Source of the DNA: Selenomonadales bacterium
Lineage (GTDB): Bacteria; Bacillota; Negativicutes; RGIG982
Assembly: GCA_017390595.1 (NCBI GenBank)
Contig: JAFPBC010000074.1
Location: 1 to 15,496, forward strand
Length of the DNA: 15,496 nt
Direction of reading: 5' to 3'
Position 1 is the first letter of the stretch, and each line of letters starts with the position of its first letter. A program made the translations under genes and the position numbers. Of this stretch, positions 1-6,896 are shown piece by piece. The notes beneath the pieces were generated by a model. It made no database searches. It was not told the origin of the DNA and saw nothing but the letters and a program-made list of their open reading frames with translations.

Positions 1-356
1 ATGATAACAGGTGCAGTCGTTGCCATAACAGTCGTTGTAAGCATATCGTCTGCAATGCCATGCGCCATTTTACCGATACAGTTGGCAGTCGCAGGTGCGA
101 TCAAGAAATAATCGGCTTTTGTCGCAAGAGCAATATGTTCAACGTGCCAATGTTTGACCTCGCCCCACATATCACTTACGACAGGATTATTCGTGATCTC
201 TTGAAACGTCAAAGGAGTAACGAACTTCGTTGCCGATTCTGTCATGATAACGAAAACGTCTGCGCCTGCTTTCCGCAGACGGCTGGCAACTTCCACTGCT
301 TTGTACGCAGCAATACCGCCCGTCACACCGAGAACAACTGTTTTTCCGTTCAACAT
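1..356 (-). CDS. coaBC: CoaBC (Dfp), phosphopantothenoylcysteine decarboxylase/synthase, N-terminal part
   Basis: Bifunctional coenzyme A biosynthesis enzyme. The N-terminal CoaC domain decarboxylates 4'-phosphopantothenoylcysteine with FMN; the C-terminal CoaB domain, which makes that substrate, lies beyond the left edge. About 118 codons are visible. The start is ATG at 354-356 with GGGAGGA about 6 bases upstream. Visible motifs are the flavoprotein opening GVTGGIAAYK (about residues 10-19), the active-site histidine region HWHVEHIALA (about 69-78), and PATAN (about 88-92), the counterpart of the PASAN flavin motif. It is the last visible gene of the yicC-remA-gmk-rpoZ-coaBC operon and starts 30 bases after rpoZ. 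The same order occurs in B. subtilis (yloC to yloI), where priA follows. A shorter CoaC-only or other HFCD flavoprotein cannot be excluded because the 3' end is missing, but the context favours CoaBC. Confidence 0.93.
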   Translation of the reverse strand, partial: MLNGKTVVLGVTGGIAAYKAVEVASRLRKAGADVFVIMTESATKFVTPLTFQEITNNPVVSDMWGEVKHWHVEHIALATKADYFLIAPATANCIGKMAHGIADDMLTTTVMATTAPVI

Positions 357-386
357 GGTGATTCCTCCCGTGCGTCTTGGCAATGA

Positions 387-593
387 TTATTTAATACCGC
401 TTTTTGTGCGATGATATTTCACCGTACCTTCCGCGATCTCTTCCAATGCGTGTGTTACTTCTTTCGTAGATTTTGCTTCTACCGTTACTTCAGAGCCATC
501 CAGAAGCTCACGCGCACGTTTCGCCGCAAAAGCAACAAGTGTATATTTGCTGTCTACTTTTTCCATCAAATCTTTCAAAGTCGGTTCGATCAT
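387..593 (-). CDS. rpoZ: RNA polymerase omega subunit
   Basis: The omega subunit helps fold and assemble the beta' subunit of RNA polymerase. The protein has 68 residues, the usual size for Bacillota omega. It carries the family signature: N-terminal MIEPTLKDLMEK, then SKYTLVAFAAKRAREL (about residues 15-30), and near the C-terminus EVTHALEEIAEGTVKY (about 45-60). The start is ATG with AGGAGGG about 7 bases upstream. It lies 16 bases after gmk and 30 before coaBC, so it is almost surely co-transcribed with both. The gmk-rpoZ pairing is widespread in bacteria. Nothing unusual was seen. Confidence 0.96.
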   Translation of the reverse strand: MIEPTLKDLMEKVDSKYTLVAFAAKRARELLDGSEVTVEAKSTKEVTHALEEIAEGTVKYHRTKSGIK

Positions 594-609
594 GAATAAA
601 CCCTCCTAA

Positions 610-1221
610 TTATTCACCACATACTGCTTGAAGCAGGTTGAGGTTGCGTTTTATTTGATATTGTTCTGCCTCGATGATCGTCTCTACACGCTCAACTGCG
701 AGCTCGACTTCATCATTTAGAACAAGATAGTTATATTGTTCAGAAGCACAGCCCATCTCTTCGCGAGCACAGCTCAAACGACGTTCAATGCTCTCTGCCG
801 AATCGGTACCTCGACCGATGATCCTGCGTTTCAGTTCCTCAAGAGATGGCGGCAAGATGTAGATATATACACCTTCCGGGAATTTTTTTCTTACCAAGGC
901 CGCACCTTGCGTGTCGATCTCGAGCAAAATGTTTTTCCCTTCGGCAAGACTGTCTCTGACCTTCTGTGCAGGCGTCCCGTAATAATTACCGTAAACTTCT
1001 GCCCATTCAAGAAGACCGTCTTCTGCGATCATCTTTTGAAATTCTTCTTTCGACAAAAACCAATAGTTGACACCATTGACTTCTCCTGTACGCGGAGCGC
1101 GCGTCGTTGCCGAAATAGAATATCCCAAGTTCGGATTTTTTTCCAATAAGCGTTTACAGATCGTTCCTTTACCGGCCCCCGACGGACCCGATACAACGAT
1201 CAACAAACCTTCTTTCTGCAT
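610..1221 (-). CDS. gmk: Guanylate kinase
   Basis: Cytosolic enzyme that phosphorylates GMP to GDP with ATP, needed for GTP supply and for recycling GMP. It has 203 residues, the normal length. The P-loop GPSGAGKGT is at about residues 12-20, followed by TTRAPRTGEVNGVNYWF (about 39-55), which forms the GMP-binding region with its conserved arginines, and by LLEIDTQGA (about 99-107). The ATG start has only a modest ribosome binding site (GGCAGGGA). The gene begins 14 bases after remA ends, so translational coupling is plausible. It is an internal gene of the yicC operon. Confidence 0.97.
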   Translation of the reverse strand: MQKEGLLIVVSGPSGAGKGTICKRLLEKNPNLGYSISATTRAPRTGEVNGVNYWFLSKEEFQKMIAEDGLLEWAEVYGNYYGTPAQKVRDSLAEGKNILLEIDTQGAALVRKKFPEGVYIYILPPSLEELKRRIIGRGTDSAESIERRLSCAREEMGCASEQYNYLVLNDEVELAVERVETIIEAEQYQIKRNLNLLQAVCGE

Positions 1222-1235
1222 CTTATTCCCTGCCT

Positions 1236-1496
1236 TTATTCTCCGTCTTCTTCATCACGGCTGATCACACGATGTGCTACCGTTTCCGGTTGTACAGCCG
1301 ACAAGATAACGTGATCGCTATCCGCAATAATAACGGCACGTGTTCTTCTGCCGTATGTCGCATCAATAAGCATACCGCGTTCTCTTGCTTCTTGAATGAT
1401 TCGTTTGATAGGAGCAGATTCCGGACTGACGATCGAAATGATTCGATTAGCCGAAACAATGTTACCAAAACCAATATTGATCAATTTAATTTCCAT
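1236..1496 (-). CDS. remA: RemA family regulator (DUF370, YlzA)
   Basis: RemA of B. subtilis is a small DNA-binding protein that activates biofilm matrix and osmoprotection genes. The family is common in Bacillota and its role in this organism is unknown. From the ATG at 1494-1496 the protein has 86 residues. It carries the family core INIGFGN, then IVSPESAPIKRII and DATYGRRTRAVIIADSDHV (about residues 44-62), very close to the Bacillus protein. An in-frame TTG two codons upstream (1500-1502) would also open the frame, but GCGAGG lies 7 bases before the ATG and only about 1 base before the TTG, so the ATG is chosen. It sits between yicC (13-base gap) and gmk (14-base gap), as in B. subtilis. 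Confidence 0.94.
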   Translation of the reverse strand: MEIKLINIGFGNIVSANRIISIVSPESAPIKRIIQEARERGMLIDATYGRRTRAVIIADSDHVILSAVQPETVAHRVISRDEEDGE

Positions 1497-1509
1497 CTTC
1501 AAACCTCGC

Positions 1510-2394
1510 TTATTCTACGTTTTGAATCTGTTCACGAATTTTTTCAATTTCACTTTTGATTTCTATAACAATGCTTGCAATACCGAAATTATTGACCTTC
1601 GAGGCGATCGTATTCGTTTCGCGATTGATCTCCTGTACGATAAAGTCGAGCTTACGTCCGACAGACTCCGATGAATGAAGTGTTTTATCGAATTGACGGA
1701 TATGGCTTTTGAGACGAACCAATTCTTCCGTAATGTTGACTTTTTCCGCATAGATAGCAGCTTCTTGCAAGATGCGAGCTTCATCGGGTTCTGCACCGAG
1801 ATCGGCGAGAACATCACGCATACGGGCCATCAACCCATCACGATATGCCCCGAATACGCTCGGTGTATATGCTTCGATCTGTGCAATATATTCTTCTAAG
1901 CGAGCAACACGCATATGAAGGTCGTTTGCCAAGGCTTCGCCTTCCACAACACGCATCGAAAGCAAATTCTCAAGCGCGTTTTTCACAGCCACTTCTAATT
2001 TTACCCACAACGCCTCGATATCTTCTTTTTCCTCTTCCATGACAAGCACTTCCGGGAACGAAGCGATACGATACGGATTTTTTTCAAACGGTGCACCGAT
2101 CGATTCTGCAACTTCTTGAATCGCTTGGCTGTATGTGATAGCCAAAGCCGGATTGACACGAACCGTACGTTTCGGCTCAGCATAATCAACACGCGAGATC
2201 ATCGCTTCGATGTGACCGCGCACCAATTTACCTGCGATCGTCTGGCGGATCTTGTCCTCCAATCCGTTCAAGCTTTTCGGGAAACGAAGAACAGTATCAT
2301 GGTAACGGTGATTCACCGATTTTATTTCAACAGTAAACCCATGTTCATTATCTCTGTATTCTCCACGACCAAAACCGGTCATACTTTTTATCAC
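1510..2394 (-). CDS. yicC: YicC/YloC family endoribonuclease
   Basis: Member of the YicC family. E. coli YicC has been reported as an endoribonuclease acting on RNA including a small RNA; the B. subtilis homologue is YloC. The protein has 294 residues, typical for the family. It opens with the signature MIKSMTGFGRGE. The C-terminal DUF1732 part carries GRKLDFIVQEINRET (about residues 246-260) and ends in REQIQNVE, the usual ending. The start codon is GTG (2392-2394), with GGCAGGTG about 8 bases upstream; it matches the normal N-terminus, so the non-ATG start is well supported. It is the first gene of the operon leading to coaBC, with a probable promoter in the gap upstream. Confidence 0.95.
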   Translation of the reverse strand: MIKSMTGFGRGEYRDNEHGFTVEIKSVNHRYHDTVLRFPKSLNGLEDKIRQTIAGKLVRGHIEAMISRVDYAEPKRTVRVNPALAITYSQAIQEVAESIGAPFEKNPYRIASFPEVLVMEEEKEDIEALWVKLEVAVKNALENLLSMRVVEGEALANDLHMRVARLEEYIAQIEAYTPSVFGAYRDGLMARMRDVLADLGAEPDEARILQEAAIYAEKVNITEELVRLKSHIRQFDKTLHSSESVGRKLDFIVQEINRETNTIASKVNNFGIASIVIEIKSEIEKIREQIQNVE

Positions 2395-2417
2395 TCGTTT
2401 GTCACCTGCCCAAAGTT

Positions 2418-2458
2418 ATTATAATTCAATTTATACAGTATTCGCTTAAAATCAGCAA
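2418..2458 (-). promoter_or_regulatory. Likely promoter of the yicC-remA-gmk-rpoZ-coaBC operon
   Basis: On the minus strand, TTGCTG (2453-2458) is followed after exactly 17 bases by TATAAA (2430-2435). A perfect TATAAT lies slightly downstream (2418-2423) but has no good -35 box at 16-18 bases. Either would give a short leader before the GTG start of yicC. This is a motif reading only. Confidence 0.45.
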
Positions 2459-2497
2459 AATCCTTTTATTTTCACGCATAATCTTCGGTTTTCGGGC

Positions 2498-2548
2498 AAA
2501 ATATTTAAATGAAATACGACAGGCGCAGCATCCTCTGCCCTGTCGTAT
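2498..2548 (-). terminator. Intrinsic terminator after the dapF-secreted protein unit
   Basis: ATACGACAGG (2514-2523) pairs with CCTGTCGTAT (2539-2548). The stem continues with GCAG/CTGC around one bulged base, closing on a 6-base loop. On the minus strand it is followed by the T-rich run TTTCATTTAAATATTTT. It begins only a few bases after the stop codon at 2555, so it ends the ATPase-dapF-secreted protein transcript and isolates the yicC operon. Confidence 0.8.
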
Positions 2549-2554
2549 CTATTC

Positions 2555-3145
2555 TTAATCGATCTGTGCCAATGCAAAATTAAATTTCTTTTTCGTTCCG
2601 TCTTTTTTCGCAATATTGAGCACGATGGACTGATTCAATGCCAAGTCTTCTTCATCAAAATAAAAGTAGCATTGTGCACAATATTGTCCGTCAGAAACAG
2701 CTTCAGCCTTGTCAGGTACGATCATCTGATATGCTTTTTTAACTGCTTTCCCTTGTGTGATCGTTGCGTTAAGCCCTTGTGCAAAATCTGCTTTTTTGCC
2801 ATATAAGATAACCTGGAATGTCATCGTTTTTTCATAATCTTTCAAAAGGCCTTTACCATCTGCCAAAGAAATCGGTTTTTTACCGTTTTGTTTTTCTCTC
2901 GCATCAGATGCGATCAATAAATACGGCGTATAGATATAAGCACGTTCTGCGTGTTCGGTCAAAGATACTGCTTCTTCTTCATACGTAGTCCACGGTTTCA
3001 AAAAATCCTGCGTTGATTTTTTCGCATAAACGATCCCATACTGCTGCGCCTTGGCAACCGTGTCGTTCGTTATGTTGGCTACTGCCCCCGCAGAACCTTG
3101 CATACAGAAGAAAAACAGGATCCCCAATATCCAATATCGTTTCAA
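2555..3145 (-). CDS. Secreted protein of unknown function with a CxxC pair
   Basis: I do not recognise a named family. The 196-residue product has a classic signal peptide: MKRYW, a hydrophobic run ILGILFFFC (about residues 6-14), then MQGSAGAVA with a probable signal peptidase I cut around residues 21-23. The cysteine at 14 is not in a lipobox, so a lipoprotein is unlikely. The mature part is hydrophilic and lysine-rich, with several predicted beta-strand-like stretches (TFQVILYG, QSIVLNIAKK). Its only cysteines form a CAQC pair (156 and 159) next to an aromatic YFYFDEED stretch, suited to a disulfide or a metal. The start is TTG (3143-3145) with AAGGGGTGG about 6 bases upstream; no better ATG exists before the signal peptide. 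It begins 22 bases after dapF, so it is probably co-transcribed, and a terminator follows at once. The gene is likely real, with unknown function. Confidence 0.85.
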   Translation of the reverse strand: MKRYWILGILFFFCMQGSAGAVANITNDTVAKAQQYGIVYAKKSTQDFLKPWTTYEEEAVSLTEHAERAYIYTPYLLIASDAREKQNGKKPISLADGKGLLKDYEKTMTFQVILYGKKADFAQGLNATITQGKAVKKAYQMIVPDKAEAVSDGQYCAQCYFYFDEEDLALNQSIVLNIAKKDGTKKKFNFALAQID

Positions 3146-3167
3146 AACGATCCACCCCTTTATCTGA

Positions 3168-4019
3168 TCAGACTTTTTCGTAGATACCGGTAAAGACTTT
3201 TGTTGCAGGACCTGTCATATAGACATTGCCGTCTTCTTCTGCCCAATCGAGATGAAGCGTACCACCGTCAAGAATGATCTCTGCCTGACGTTCGGTCTTG
3301 TCATTTAAGACAGCAGCAACGATCGTCGCGCAAGAACCGGTACCGCAAGCAAGTGTAATGCCTGCACCGCGTTCCCATACGCGCATACGGATATGCTTGC
3401 GATCCAACACTTCCGCAAATTCAACGTTGATCTTACGCGGGAAACGTTCGTGCGTCTCGAGTTTCGGACCGACCTCTGCAAGCGCGATCTTCGTAATATC
3501 ATCGACAAAGATAACACAATGCGGATTTCCCATCGATACGGTCGTCATATAGAACGTATCTTCTCCCGCTGTGATCGGCTGTGCTACGATCATCTCTTCC
3601 GTTTCGCTGATAACGGGAATCTCAGACGGCGTAAGACGCGGTTTTCCCATATTGACTCGCACGCCAACAGAACCATCTGCCATATCAACGAGCGCAGGAA
3701 TGATGACACCCGCTTTTGTCAAGATACGCAGCTCTTTTTTATCGCTGAGTTGATTGGACGCGATATATTTTGCAATACAACGTGTTGCATTGCCGCACAT
3801 CTCCGCTTCACTTCCGTCGGAGTTGAATATCCGCATCTCAAAATCTATGCCTTCTTGATCGCAAGGCAAAAGGATGACCAATCCGTCTGCCCCGATACCA
3901 AAATGACGGTCGCATACTTCAGCCGCTGCTTTAGCATAATCTTCAATTACTTCTTCTGCACCGTTTACGATTACAAAGTCATTGCCTAAGCCATTCCATT
4001 TTTCAAATTTCAACTGCAT
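3168..4019 (-). CDS. dapF: Diaminopimelate epimerase
   Basis: Cofactor-free epimerase that converts LL- to meso-diaminopimelate, the peptidoglycan cross-linking residue and the precursor of lysine. It has 283 residues, close to the family norm. The N-terminus KFEKWNGLGNDFV is the standard opening. The two catalytic cysteines are visible: C75 in EMCGNATRC and C225 in LACGTGSCAT, each in its family motif. GIGADGLV (about residues 41-48) is also conserved. The ATG start has GGAGGT about 5 bases upstream. It lies 38 bases after the Ca2+ ATPase and 22 before the secreted protein gene, all on one strand with no terminator between, so one transcript is likely. No other lysine genes are nearby. Confidence 0.97.
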   Translation of the reverse strand: MQLKFEKWNGLGNDFVIVNGAEEVIEDYAKAAAEVCDRHFGIGADGLVILLPCDQEGIDFEMRIFNSDGSEAEMCGNATRCIAKYIASNQLSDKKELRILTKAGVIIPALVDMADGSVGVRVNMGKPRLTPSEIPVISETEEMIVAQPITAGEDTFYMTTVSMGNPHCVIFVDDITKIALAEVGPKLETHERFPRKINVEFAEVLDRKHIRMRVWERGAGITLACGTGSCATIVAAVLNDKTERQAEIILDGGTLHLDWAEEDGNVYMTGPATKVFTGIYEKV

Positions 4020-4057
4020 AGTTTACCTCCGAGAAATCGTCCAGTATTATTTCTATT

Positions 4058-6784
4058 TTACTGATAAAACGATGTTCTTGCAATCTTTCTTTTCGAAAAT
4101 GGCAATTTCATAACATAAAAAAGCATCTGCCATCCCGATACGAGCAATATGATCCCCCAATCTTCTATTGCAAGCGATACTGTCGAGAATATCTCTTGTA
4201 AAAACGGTACATATATCACGGCTATATGCATCATGATAGAAGTCGCCATTGCCCAGATCAAAAATCGATTGCGGAAGATGCCCGCTTCCAAAGCATTGCA
4301 ATATTCCGAGCGACAATCAAGAACATGAAACATCTGACACATTACAAGCGTTGTCAATGCCATCGTTCTCGCCTTGATCAAGTCACCTGTCATATAGTAA
4401 ACAGCACCGAATACAGCCACCGTAGTCACACCTATCTGGATTCCGCGAAAGACGATCTTTCTTGACAACCCTCGCGAAAATACACCTTCATTTGGTTTAC
4501 GCGGCGGTCGTTTCATACTGTCTTTTTCATTCGGATCGATACCGAGTGCCATAGCAGGCAGTCCATCCGTCACAAGATTGACCCATAATATTTGTACCGG
4601 CAAGAGAGGCAGCGGCATGCCTAAGAGAGATGTCAAAAACATCGTCAATACCTCACCTGTATTGCAGGCTAACAGATATCGAATAAACTTACGAATATTA
4701 TCGTAGATACCGCGTCCTTCTTCGATCGCAGCTGTGATCGTTGCAAAATTATCATCACTTAAGACCATAGCTGATGCCTCACGTGCAACATCGGTCCCAC
4801 TTTTCCCCATAGCGATACCGACATTGGCTTCTCGAATGGCAGGTGCATCATTGACACCGTCGCCTGTCATAGCAACGATCTCACCTTGCTGTTTGAGCGC
4901 ACGCACGATCTTGAGCTTATGTTCGGGTGCAACGCGAGCATAAACAGATACCGTTCGTATAGCACGCGAAAAATCCTGTTCTGTCATACTATCTATCTGC
5001 CTGCCTGTTAAAACGTTCCCTCCATCACCTTGACAAATACCGATCTCTTTTGCGATAGCAAGAGCTGTACTAGGATGATCACCCGTGATCATGATCGTCC
5101 GAACACCCGCTTCTCTGCACGTACGAATGGCCGTACTTGCCTCGGGACGCGGTGGATCCATCATCCCAAACAACCCGGTAAAGATAAGCTGTCGTTCCAT
5201 CGCTTCTGTTATCGTTTCATTGCGTTTTACGATACGATATGAGGTTGCCAATACGCGCAGTGACCGTGATGCCATCTCTTCATATCGTGCTTCGATGTCT
5301 CGCTTCAACTGCGGTGATAACGCTCGTACCACACCATTCTCGTCAAGATAATATCCGCACAGTTCCAATACTCTATCAGGTGCTCCCTTCGTATAGAGTA
5401 TCCGTTCTTTCTCTTTTTCATAAACGACAGACATACGTTTACGTTCCGAGGTAAACGCGATCTCTCCCACACGTACCATCGATTGTTCCAGTTGTTCTCG
5501 CCATATTCCCCATCTCGTGCCGACAATAGTCAACGCGCCTTCTGTCGGATCCCCATCGACCACGACGCTCTCTTGACGACTTCTCCAATGACCGCCTATC
5601 GTGATATCACGTTTTCGAATAACAGCATTATTACACAGAACAGCTGTTTCAAGCGCATTACGCAATATATCCGATATCACAGAATTCTCTACCGTATCAT
5701 GTTCACATCGAAGCATCTGTTCTTCAGCTACTTCATATCGTTCGGACAACGTAACGATCTCCCGCACCGTCATCTTATTCTGTGTCAACGTACCTGTTTT
5801 ATCCGAACAGATGACAGTCACGCATCCAAGCGTCTCGACCGCAGGAAGTTTGCGTATGATAGCCTTTCGACGCATCATCTTCTGCATACCGAGTGCCAAC
5901 ACGACTGTTACGATAGCAGGTAATCCTTCGGGAATCGCCGCTACCGCCAAACTGATACCTGCCATACACATCAAAAATATCTCTTCTCCGCGCCAAACAC
6001 CGATCGCAACAACAAGGGCACAAATAGCAAAACAAATGGCAACAAGATATTTTCCGAGTTCTTGCAATCTCACTTCAAGCGGCGTTTTTTCGGCAGTATG
6101 ATGTTGTATCATCCCTGCGATGCGTCCGACACTCGTCTGCATTCCCGTTGCGCATACGACAGCGACCGCCCGCCCTTTCGTGATGACCGTTCCCGCATGA
6201 AGCATATTCGCTTGATCACCGAGCGGTGTTTTCTCATCCGTAATGATACGCGAATGTTTATGTACAGGCATAGATTCACCTGTAAGCGGTGACTCATCGG
6301 CAAACAGATCGACATCTTCTACGATGCGCGCGTCAGCAGGTACCTTATCACCTGCTTCAAGCAAAATGACATCTCCCGGCACAAGTTCGACAGACAATAC
6401 CTCTGTACGATTCCCATGACGTAAAACACGCGCCGTAGGAGAAGATAATTCACGCAAAGACCTCATCGACTGTTCGGCCCTATATTCCTGCACAAAGCCA
6501 AGTATCGCATTGACCAATACAATGACAAGTATCGTGACAGCATCTGTATATTCGCCCAGAAAAGCAGATATCAAAGTTGCCCCCAAGAGCACCAATACCA
6601 TAAAATCTTGGAACTGCTCCGCAAATCCCATCCACCACGATCGTTTTCGTTCTTCCGATAACCGATTTTCTCCGTACTTTTCTCTTCGCCTTGCCACTTC
6701 CTCATTTGTTAGACCTATATGGATCGATACCTTAAACTTGTCTTCCAGCTCTTGTGTACTCAGTGTATAAAACGGTTTGTACAT
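4058..6784 (-). CDS. P2-type Ca2+-transporting ATPase (YloB-like)
   Basis: Membrane cation pump, most likely exporting Ca2+. From ATG 6782-6784 it has 908 residues. Order of motifs: N-terminal cation-ATPase domain, TGES of the actuator domain (about 168-171), PEGLP in TM4 (285-289), DKTGTLT with phosphorylated Asp328, KGAP of the nucleotide domain (about 466-469), TGDGVND (640-646), then the C-terminal transmembrane block. Ion-site residues known from SERCA are mostly kept: E286 in TM4, N708 and E711 (CNTGE) in TM5, N736, T739 and D740 in TM6. The TM8 glutamate of SERCA appears to be Q817, as in plasma-membrane Ca2+ pumps. A TTG one codon upstream would lengthen it, but GGGGTG sits 7 bases before the ATG. 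It is the counterpart of B. subtilis yloB. Mn2+ or other cations as additional substrates cannot be excluded. Confidence 0.93.
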   Translation of the reverse strand: MYKPFYTLSTQELEDKFKVSIHIGLTNEEVARRREKYGENRLSEERKRSWWMGFAEQFQDFMVLVLLGATLISAFLGEYTDAVTILVIVLVNAILGFVQEYRAEQSMRSLRELSSPTARVLRHGNRTEVLSVELVPGDVILLEAGDKVPADARIVEDVDLFADESPLTGESMPVHKHSRIITDEKTPLGDQANMLHAGTVITKGRAVAVVCATGMQTSVGRIAGMIQHHTAEKTPLEVRLQELGKYLVAICFAICALVVAIGVWRGEEIFLMCMAGISLAVAAIPEGLPAIVTVVLALGMQKMMRRKAIIRKLPAVETLGCVTVICSDKTGTLTQNKMTVREIVTLSERYEVAEEQMLRCEHDTVENSVISDILRNALETAVLCNNAVIRKRDITIGGHWRSRQESVVVDGDPTEGALTIVGTRWGIWREQLEQSMVRVGEIAFTSERKRMSVVYEKEKERILYTKGAPDRVLELCGYYLDENGVVRALSPQLKRDIEARYEEMASRSLRVLATSYRIVKRNETITEAMERQLIFTGLFGMMDPPRPEASTAIRTCREAGVRTIMITGDHPSTALAIAKEIGICQGDGGNVLTGRQIDSMTEQDFSRAIRTVSVYARVAPEHKLKIVRALKQQGEIVAMTGDGVNDAPAIREANVGIAMGKSGTDVAREASAMVLSDDNFATITAAIEEGRGIYDNIRKFIRYLLACNTGEVLTMFLTSLLGMPLPLLPVQILWVNLVTDGLPAMALGIDPNEKDSMKRPPRKPNEGVFSRGLSRKIVFRGIQIGVTTVAVFGAVYYMTGDLIKARTMALTTLVMCQMFHVLDCRSEYCNALEAGIFRNRFLIWAMATSIMMHIAVIYVPFLQEIFSTVSLAIEDWGIILLVSGWQMLFYVMKLPFSKRKIARTSFYQ

Positions 6785-6814
6785 CAATCGTCACCCCATC
6801 TCTTGTTTGCTATC

Positions 6815-6839
6815 ACTATATTCAGCCGTCGGAATAATA
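6815..6839 (-). promoter_or_regulatory. Tentative promoter region for the ATPase-dapF unit
   Basis: In the 112-base divergent gap, the minus strand offers TATAGT (6815-6820) and TATTAT (6834-6839) as -10 candidates. Neither has a convincing -35 box at 16-18 bases. A promoter must lie here because the neighbour is divergent, but its exact position is unclear. It would overlap the rqcH promoter, so the two genes could interfere with each other. Confidence 0.25.
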
Positions 6840-6866
6840 GACCGAATCAACAGAAAATGCTATACT
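6838..6866 (+). promoter_or_regulatory. Likely rqcH promoter with extended -10
   Basis: TAGACC (6838-6843, 4 of 6 to TTGACA), a 17-base spacer, then TATACT (6861-6866) preceded by TGC, giving an extended -10. Transcription would start near 6873, leaving a leader of roughly 24 bases before the ATG at 6897. Confidence 0.6.
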
Positions 6867-6883
6867 AGCAATAGAAAAATCAA

Positions 6884-6896
6884 GTGAGGTGCTCAC
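6884..6896 (+). promoter_or_regulatory. Ribosome binding site of rqcH inside a small hairpin
   Basis: The only Shine-Dalgarno candidate, GAGGTG, lies within the inverted repeat GTGAG-GTG-CTCAC, a 5-bp stem with a 3-base loop that ends directly before the ATG. If it forms in the mRNA it would hide part of the binding site and reduce initiation. The repeat is visible directly; its effect is inference. Confidence 0.45.

Noticed and set aside
2555..3145. Reading the secreted protein as a lipoprotein because of Cys14
   Set aside because: The residues before the cysteine are FFF, which do not fit a lipobox, and the AxA-type cut site lies further on.
4053..4316. 87-codon minus-strand frame inside the 3' end of the ATPase gene
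   Set aside because: It overlaps the conserved C-terminal transmembrane block of the pump in another frame and has no ribosome binding site.
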